NCBI GenBank assembly: GCA_003558625.1 | Contig: PWPP01000008.1 | Span: forward strand, 1-8,593 | Direction: 5' to 3' | Source of the DNA: Syntrophomonas sp. | GTDB lineage: Bacteria; Bacillota; Syntrophomonadia; Syntrophomonadales; Syntrophomonadaceae | DNA length: 8,593 bases | Shown: one piece after another, positions 6,401 to 8,593 of the stretch | Position numbering within the stretch: position 1 is the stretch's first letter | Layout: each line of letters begins with the position of its first letter | Translations under genes and position numbers: made by a program | The notes under the pieces: model-generated | Told to the model about the DNA's origin: nothing | Databases searched by the model: none | What the model saw: the letters and a program-made list of their open reading frames with translations, nothing else

Positions 6401-8593
6401 AATTTATGGAGATGTGGAGAAGGAGTGAAGAGATCTGGCAGGAGCAGATGAATTTCAACAAGCTCGTTAAAAAACTTGAAAGTGATCTCGTTCTCAAAAA
6501 ACATGGTGGTAAGTTCAAGGTCGGGACACAGGTTGAATCAAATGAGATTAATGAAGCGGTTGAGAAATTCAACGAACTCCAGAAAAAGCTCAACAATGCA
6601 CAGATGTACGATGTTCTCAAAAGACTCTCCATGAGAGGGGACAAAGTTTTCAGACCCGTTAAGGACGGAAACCTGGAGCTGAGAGACGACAACAAGTATA
6701 AACCAGCCGTTGAGGCCAAATACATAAAACACGATCACATGGAGGACGGTAAATATTACTACCAGATGACCGATAAAGGCAGGGTTGCACTGGATCGTTT
6801 GAACAGTAAACTCACAACCGAGATCAAGGACTCAACCGGGAAGGTGACAGACACATTCTTTTTCAATGCTGATGAAGTGAAGTCCACGATGAACGACATT
6901 CGTAAGCTCATCCACAGGGACAGGGAGTCCCGTGACGGGGTTACCGTTATAAACCAGGCAGATGGGGGCAAGGTAACAGCATCCGAGATAGCAAACCAGT
7001 TTGTTGAACATACAACAAAGGACGCTACCTATGTAAAACTGAATCAAAAGGATGCAAAAAAATTCTGGAACAGGGTGGCAGATCGTCTGGGAATCTGGGA
7101 CCTGATTAACCGAACACATAACCGAAACTCAGAATACCTCGCCCGAGCAATCGATCATTACAGAAAAGGTAAAGATGCGGTTATGACCAGAATATTCGGA
7201 GATCATACCCGAAGAAACATAAACAAAAGCAGAGAGATTTCAAATTCATGTCGTGACGCTTTCACCAACAAGCTGCTTGAGGGGTTTGTTCCTGAATCCA
7301 AGGGAAAAATCACGGACAAACAGAGAAGTAAGTTAAACAAGACTCTCGACAAAAGAGCAAAGAAGTTTTTCACCGAAAAGAAACATGACATAGTGGTGGG
7401 CAAAGGAAAAAACTCGATGGTTCTTGAGGGACAGACAGATGCCTTCATGGTTGGTTTGTACCGGACGGCGTTGACACAGTATGGTCTTGAACACATGACT
7501 GAGGGTGGAGTCACCCTGAAGGGGAAAGCAAAATACGGTACCGCTAAATTTACACTGGAACAGATACAGGACATAATCAAAACCGTTGAGGGTAACGAAC
7601 AGATGATGGCGTTCAGTGATGCTCTGGACAGTTACTTTGATAAGGTCAGGGAACACGGGAACGAAATATCCCTCAATCACATAGGTACTGAACTGTTCAC
7701 CCAGGACGGGTATTACCCCCTGGAGGTGGAAAATTCAGATTTTGTTGCCGACATTCAGAAGTTTAAGAGCATAGAACAGGTGGCTGACTATTTTTACCAG
7801 AGGGGAGAGAGTCCGATAATCCCCAAACAGTTGAGTGAAAGAACTGGTGGTAAGAGGGTGTTGGAACTCAGTGATCCCCTGGATGTACTGGGAAGACATT
7901 TCAACATGTTCAACAAGTATACATCCACCGTGCTTATCGATGTTCCCAACCTCGCTGTGTTGAACTCCAAAGTGCAGGTAAAGGGGGAAGATGGTCAGAT
8001 TGTTGAAAAGTCCCTTGAGAGTGTGATGAATGAATACGGGCTGGGACATCACTACAAGAAGCTCAAGTTTCTTACCGACAACAACACTCAGGTTGGAGTA
8101 GATGTCACCGGGATAAACAAAGCAATCGACTGGTCGTATAGCCGATTTGTGTCACGGGCAATGGCATACAATCCACAAACTGCTGTCAACAACATAGTCT
8201 CCGCAATAAACTTTGCGGTTGAGTTTGATATGACTATGGCTGATTTCCTGATTAACACCGGGAAATTCGCCTTTGATGTATCGAAGGGAGATTTTGCAAA
8301 ACTGTATAAAGAGATGCTTGAGGGTGTCGCAATGCAGGAACGGTTCGGTTTAGATGCAAAGGAATCCCCGGCACTTGCCATATATGACCAGGGTAGAAAG
8401 ACACTCAAGAATTACCCAAAAGATGATTTGGGGAAGATGTCTGAACTGTACAAAAGTTTTGAAAAATTTGGTTTTGAAGGGATGATGGCGGTTGATAAAT
8501 TCATTCACACATACGCTTTCTCTATGGTAAAACAGGAAGCCGACCAGAAAGTGTCCCGTATAAAAGAGCTGATGAACAGGGAAACTCTTACAA
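454..8593 (+). CDS. Giant multidomain phage polyvalent / internal-virion-type protein with GGDEF-like and metallopeptidase-like domains (3' truncated by the window)
   Basis: One uninterrupted frame runs from ATG 454 to the window edge: 2,713 codons and still open. A TAG in the same frame at 451-453 rules out any earlier start; the next Met is residue 11 and lacks a better ribosome site. Order of parts: acidic, Gln-rich N-terminus (1-65); helical region; hydrophobic Gly/Ala-rich segment (about 341-523); Pro/Thr linker (about 580-655); charged helices (about 750-890); GGDEF-like domain (about 898-1079); basic and Pro-rich linker (about 1084-1195); unrecognised segments with two SHOCT-like hairpins (about 1346-1365, 1474-1501); metallopeptidase-like domain (about 1640-1865, HELHGH at 1709-1714); Lys-rich linker (about 1886-1905); helical C-terminal region (about 2190 onward). 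I find only two cysteines (1587, 2266). Giant linker-separated proteins like this occur in phages and mobile elements, where they are thought to be packaged or injected with DNA and act early in the host. Function here is inferred, and no RNA-polymerase motifs are visible. Confidence 0.95.
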   Translation, partial: MTTRAQFITRMFDEFGDDLTDEEIREGLDIRRSTVGLFSDDPQQPSTAQTEAPPEPQQQEQHQDNFIDRIGSKALHIDSIKSDLENELASGNIRRNVIDTWTPGRPAQQTSQPGRVLQPGEPFPETSGGREYASAEQRRLQKVLSDHLGVPQSELANVSDEQIQHVLNNLDAGRVLTGPYIEDLKRIGRGNLKLIEGASGAVDAIREEEREQVDENQEWFETVGRDVLSENERDLLYTGKSKPNVAGIYRDGRLTKFADLLYEEKIISDSDRFDVNKVLNPKNIQKLEERLGKRTEFLDKKIESGTERTDSIRDWIDGIELLKPKDYTVLNDGGMGIYQGVTGNLPTAAIMLGISLIPGVGQTKAITKALGAGIFSARSGGQTYERIQEYNEQVRSGKIEGDEITGDDAFVAAIVTAGLNYGLEHLKFSNVDKIVNDKSASFLMGLLEQYPINFLQEAPGELSTLRAQTADRPIHEWWDRVFEEVPRIARQAHRAGTISLFSTLLTGTAGRTFNRAIRAAKSQTDLNNVEIAEGKTVGDLVKAYSEAESQEVRDFWIDQIEKMETDEEVKSKILSQLQSVTPETSPGEITQGVETETPTTPPAAPEFQADPSLRDYDQRTPERVPADQRLRDETQARQDTGEVTGEVTDEIVWEETWGDVSFDEVLDKYQLQVDRNNTSLMESYKKVAEGMNNEDGARLLSEMDRITQEAQTPVQDETVDVSETDFVKTPEIEGQTEEISPEATRVPITMTKELQDQVTRENEIYNEIDAIESGITTTEEMTQFEEWATNEIFLKAGRDPQYELNLTEAQVEKFRRLHELKEQKREISRGKAMDGMPVEIQQKVESDYIPDETSQKVNQKYTQQREQAKTFLNQHVTLIDDLLAKVPDQDSREKIRSLMMDDLLGDYGVVGFKSVDEAMRKLDAAGVEYVLELADGANLGGLNFKFNDVHAHADAVLKHLWGKIYANTVREYGGIVGKSQGDEFKVVWPGYSVEQVTEIRTDIDRVIRQRVKDLGLDNIYHPKVKLPTGAGYIYFGLVQSEPGAYKDMAIVADEQQTSKKNNEHLDKAREKGYNVIYNHEEGINEYRKNLAKKRDRSKTATRSDQNTVQGKGRRSKGETQDRTGKKTGQPTVEPAAEVTPPQADVPRVQTVTEPSQSEVTPATTPVAEQPAATVEDVAQPTPQPQTVDNPELETRGKKVSHAIRDVTFKRLIANESGDTVMEFDFVHGWRDYEGRQVPVKTSVVTAPVNVTTGQLRKIVKDTDDAWKDSIAKKTKTTKRKAKTQRVDKADGDDRSARMIEKGNQIKEIVETGFVKYDSEKHLYSKKDNPGGIVKRVRPQAEVTRMQESLEALYEAGDISTSRYEAGVSPIEFVNKTLDYAITVSPDGKGDYYFNIDASRMVDIDEQIYGGVKTTELQENTRDDVDIRDEEALQETAYDERTEGPREIQTLEASDSEQVFTTDDMTYDRSTELTETLQERFENGLITEEQYQQGLEYLDVLRGDDTTTQEELDDGTVVRRLKSPRDKDADDSKKRTGKPKITPIKATQEDINRGQQLETFLNQYDENFENIRFDGIMEGFETNGVVACPKHFQFTDNATGATFYIGLDAQLNEVIRKTQTKVDEFSHIKEGKMNRAEAVMVSSSENIFKNLPKDQIPKIYVNNKITNQNGKTIFLNNNDLGMIVIDVDGTASLVINTTTSMKDVIPTLVHELHGHFGAMNVLDYVDKGLRSYVEDLFGRELEQGTDFVNELSERYPQIKKVAKRIQNEDGTFESIVETQELSEQDWYNELFDEYVAKNMEDIATRYYDKDGNFKSDVYKADTSPLKRFYDFVQRWASKLYNKFANKAPTQSERDLMVRSLVRGMGRITDGKMQKGAAQVRKSTTTQETKKAKRKPRAKVTRKQKINRFTTDLIQYKLNAVQNKGQNVSDPMRVKISNMSPVRYESMGGEQMYSSKLSSSYRNQFHNIVDGIKTIGDAKYNEALEFMEMWRRSEEIWQEQMNFNKLVKKLESDLVLKKHGGKFKVGTQVESNEINEAVEKFNELQKKLNNAQMYDVLKRLSMRGDKVFRPVKDGNLELRDDNKYKPAVEAKYIKHDHMEDGKYYYQMTDKGRVALDRLNSKLTTEIKDSTGKVTDTFFFNADEVKSTMNDIRKLIHRDRESRDGVTVINQADGGKVTASEIANQFVEHTTKDATYVKLNQKDAKKFWNRVADRLGIWDLINRTHNRNSEYLARAIDHYRKGKDAVMTRIFGDHTRRNINKSREISNSCRDAFTNKLLEGFVPESKGKITDKQRSKLNKTLDKRAKKFFTEKKHDIVVGKGKNSMVLEGQTDAFMVGLYRTALTQYGLEHMTEGGVTLKGKAKYGTAKFTLEQIQDIIKTVEGNEQMMAFSDALDSYFDKVREHGNEISLNHIGTELFTQDGYYPLEVENSDFVADIQKFKSIEQVADYFYQRGESPIIPKQLSERTGGKRVLELSDPLDVLGRHFNMFNKYTSTVLIDVPNLAVLNSKVQVKGEDGQIVEKSLESVMNEYGLGHHYKKLKFLTDNNTQVGVDVTGINKAIDWSYSRFVSRAMAYNPQTAVNNIVSAINFAVEFDMTMADFLINTGKFAFDVSKGDFAKLYKEMLEGVAMQERFGLDAKESPALAIYDQGRKTLKNYPKDDLGKMSELYKSFEKFGFEGMMAVDKFIHTYAFSMVKQEADQKVSRIKELMNRETLT
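1474..2022 (+). other. Domain: hydrophobic Gly/Ala-rich segment typical of phage ejection-type proteins (residues 341-523)
   Basis: Residues 345-375 are a small-residue and aliphatic stretch (LPTAAIMLGISLIPGVGQ) that could insert in a membrane. It is followed by a GGQTYER helix around 380-386, a charged loop, DDAFVAAIVTAGLNYGLE (407-424), and then QEAPGE plus a second hydrophobic part (ISLFSTLLTGTAG). The layout (hydrophobic run, then Y-E helix, then D-A-x-x-A-A helix ending in L-E) is what I associate with internal virion or transglycosylase-type phage proteins and large polyvalent proteins. A membrane-spanning or channel role is inference; the segment has no long uninterrupted classical transmembrane helix. 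Confidence 0.55.
2191..2418 (+). other. Disordered Pro/Thr/Glu-rich linker (residues 580-655)
   Basis: This segment is dominated by Thr, Pro, Glu, Gln and Asp (for example TETPTTPPAAPE) with almost no hydrophobic core residues. It separates the N-terminal hydrophobic region from the helical segment before the GGDEF-like domain and probably acts as a flexible tether. The minus-strand open frame across it is explained by this composition. Confidence 0.7.
3145..3690 (+). other. Domain: divergent GGDEF nucleotidyl-cyclase-like domain, QGDEF signature (residues 898-1079)
   Basis: The order of elements matches a GGDEF fold. MDDLLG (900-905) stands where D-x-L-T-G-L is usual. LADGANLGGLN (933-943) then aligns with the metal- and guanine-binding strand-helix of diguanylate cyclases: D935 matches the first metal Asp and N943 the guanine-contacting Asn. 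AHADAVL (951-957) follows, with D954 at the second guanine-contacting position after a two-residue insertion. GKSQGDEFKVVWPG (977-990) is the signature hairpin. TGAGYIYFG (1028-1036) fits the later strand usually reading S-x-G-V-A, and HLDKAREKGYNVIYN (1064-1078) fits the terminal A-D-x-A-x-Y-x-A-K-x-x-G-R-N element. The first Gly of GGDEF is Gln (980), and no R-x-x-D inhibitory site precedes it. Catalytic residues are mostly present, so it may still bind or make a nucleotide, but activity and product cannot be read from sequence. Confidence 0.75.
3691..3699 (+). promoter_or_regulatory. Strong Shine-Dalgarno-like site before a nested out-of-frame ATG
   Basis: GAGGAGGGG contains a perfect GGAGG core (3693-3697), separated by 6 nt (3698-3703) from the ATG at 3704, an optimal spacing. 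It lies inside the giant gene at the end of the GGDEF-like domain, where it encodes Glu-Glu-Gly. Among the GGAGG/GAGG-type sites I examined by eye, it is the only one with both a full core and good spacing to an open out-of-frame start. Confidence 0.5.
3703..4038 (+). other. Basic then Pro/Val/Thr-rich linker (residues 1084-1195)
   Basis: The first half of this part of the giant protein is rich in Lys, Arg, Thr, Gln and Gly (AKKRDRSKTATRS), and the second half is Pro/Thr/Val/Glu-rich (VTPATTPVAEQPA). No folded domain is apparent. The basic half coincides with the nested open frame at 3704-3868. It separates the GGDEF-like domain from an unrecognised beta-containing segment (about 1195-1265, with DTVMEFDFVHGW). 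Confidence 0.7.
3704..3868 (+). CDS. Candidate nested small gene, 54 aa, out of frame with the giant gene
   Basis: ATG at 3704, TAA at 3866-3868, in the +1 frame relative to the giant gene. The peptide begins MSTERILRRNGIDPRQP and continues as a highly charged, probably single long amphipathic helix (EAIRTQFKEKADAARERL, then REKRLGNQ). It has no membrane segment, signal peptide or recognised motif. Support: the strong GGAGG site 6 nt upstream; codons (AGA, ATC, GAA, GCA, CTC) that look like the rest of the window; and, in the giant frame, the same bases encode a low-complexity Lys/Arg/Thr/Gln linker that would tolerate overprinting. Against: 54 open codons can arise by chance, and no homologue is recognised. 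It could be a real overlapping gene, a remnant of a former gene junction between the GGDEF-like part and what follows, or chance. Confidence 0.4.
   Translation: MSTERILRRNGIDPRQPLEAIRTQFKEKADAARERLRIAREKRLGNQPLNQPQK
4489..4957 (+). other. Two SHOCT-like helical hairpins (residues 1346-1365 and 1474-1501)
   Basis: Two short segments share a pattern of helix, Gly turn, I-S/T, second helix. The first is ESLEALYEAGDISTSRYEAG (1347-1366). The second is LQERFENGLITEEQYQQG (1476-1493) continuing LEYLDVL. This is the arrangement of SHOCT-type hairpins (L-x-x-G-x-I-T-x-x-E-Y), which often sit at protein ends or linkers and may mediate assembly. The residues between them include a YYFNIDASRMVDID strand-like part that I do not recognise. 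Assignment rests on pattern only. Confidence 0.4.
4510..4552 (+). repeat. 13-bp exact direct repeat (4510-4522 and 4540-4552)
   Basis: TATGAGGCCGGGG occurs twice, 30 bp apart and in the same reading frame; both copies encode Tyr-Glu-Ala-Gly. The 17 bp between them and the flanks do not match, so this may be a partial duplication of the first SHOCT-like hairpin or convergence of similar helix ends. Confidence 0.8.
5371..6048 (+). other. Domain: zincin-type metallopeptidase-like, HELHGH motif (residues 1640-1865)
   Basis: H1709-E1710-L1711-H1712-G1713-H1714 is preceded by a helix start (MKDVIPTLV) and a strand pair (LGMIVIDVDGTASLVIN), as in zinc-peptidase folds. The spacing is H-E-x-x-x-H, not the common H-E-x-x-H. 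That longer form is known from M49 dipeptidyl peptidase III (HELLGH), and I associate a similar H-E-x-x-G-H-x-G pattern with the metallopeptidases of phage polyvalent proteins. E1710 would be the catalytic base, and FDEYVAKNMED (1790-1800) supplies a candidate third ligand, E1792, on a downstream helix. The domain closes with RFYDFVQRWASKLYNKF and a Ser-Glu-Arg-Asp-Leu helix, the W-containing tail usual in these domains. It probably cleaves a host protein or processes the giant polypeptide itself; the substrate is unknown. Confidence 0.7.
6109..6168 (+). other. Lys/Arg-rich linker (residues 1886-1905)
   Basis: About twenty residues following the metallopeptidase-like domain are mostly Lys and Arg (ETKKAKRKPRAKVTRKQK). 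A similar basic patch lies at about 1272-1285 (KKTKTTKRKAKTQR). They are probably flexible and could contact DNA or RNA in a capsid; this is inferred from composition only. Confidence 0.6.
7021..8593 (+). other. Helical C-terminal region resembling conserved C-termini of large phage polyvalent proteins (residues 2190 onward, incomplete)
   Basis: This region is mainly alpha-helical and shows spaced motifs I associate with large polyvalent-protein C-terminal regions: DGYYPLEVE (2418-2426), where many relatives have a Y-F-P or Y-x-P-L segment; DPLDVLGRHFNMFNKY (2474-2489); and AYNPQTAVNNIVSAINF (2571-2587), matching an N-P-x-T-A-x-x-N pattern followed by a hydrophobic helix. It reaches the window edge without a stop. 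A specific biochemical role is not known to me; association with the virion or with DNA delivery is inference. Confidence 0.5.

Noticed and set aside
454..8593. Virion RNA polymerase of the N4 type, suggested by the protein size
   Set aside because: I see none of the expected single-subunit RNA polymerase motifs in the visible 2,713 residues.

Overview
The window is almost entirely one gene. A reading frame on the + strand starts at position 454 and runs without a stop to the right edge at 8593, giving at least 2,713 codons (above about 300 kDa). An in-frame TAG at 451-453 directly before its ATG fixes the earliest possible start. Upstream is the 3' end of another gene (2-457), joined to the giant gene by an ATGA overlap, so the two are probably co-transcribed and translationally coupled. 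I find no convincing minus-strand gene, tRNA, rRNA, CRISPR array, transposon or terminator.

The giant protein looks like a phage (or phage-like mobile element) polyvalent / internal-virion protein. The reasons are extreme length, domains separated by disordered Pro/Thr/Glu/Lys linkers, near absence of cysteine, and several hallmark segments. In order it has: an acidic/Gln-rich N-terminus; a helical region with a Gly/Ala-rich hydrophobic segment of the kind seen in phage ejection and transglycosylase proteins (about 341-523); a Pro/Thr linker (about 580-655); coiled-coil-prone helices; a divergent GGDEF nucleotidyl-cyclase-like domain with a QGDEF signature (about 898-1079); a basic then Pro-rich linker (about 1084-1195); unrecognised alpha/beta segments with two SHOCT-like helical hairpins; a zincin-type metallopeptidase-like domain with a HELHGH motif (about 1640-1865); a Lys-rich linker; and a long helical C-terminal region resembling the conserved C-termini of large phage polyvalent proteins. 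The right edge cuts the gene before its end.

Two points deserve attention. First, a GGDEF-type nucleotide-signalling domain and a metallopeptidase sit on one phage-like polypeptide that may travel with the genome into the host. Second, immediately after the GGDEF domain there is a strong Shine-Dalgarno sequence with ideal spacing to an out-of-frame ATG. It opens a 54-codon nested reading frame (3704-3868) in the part of the giant gene least constrained at protein level, so it may be an overprinted small gene.

The host cannot be named. Codon use is rich in AGA, ATA and GAA with moderate GC, and the strongest ribosome-binding-like site is GGAGG-type, so the host is a bacterium or archaeon with ordinary Shine-Dalgarno initiation. 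Domain identities come from motif reading, not from a database search.
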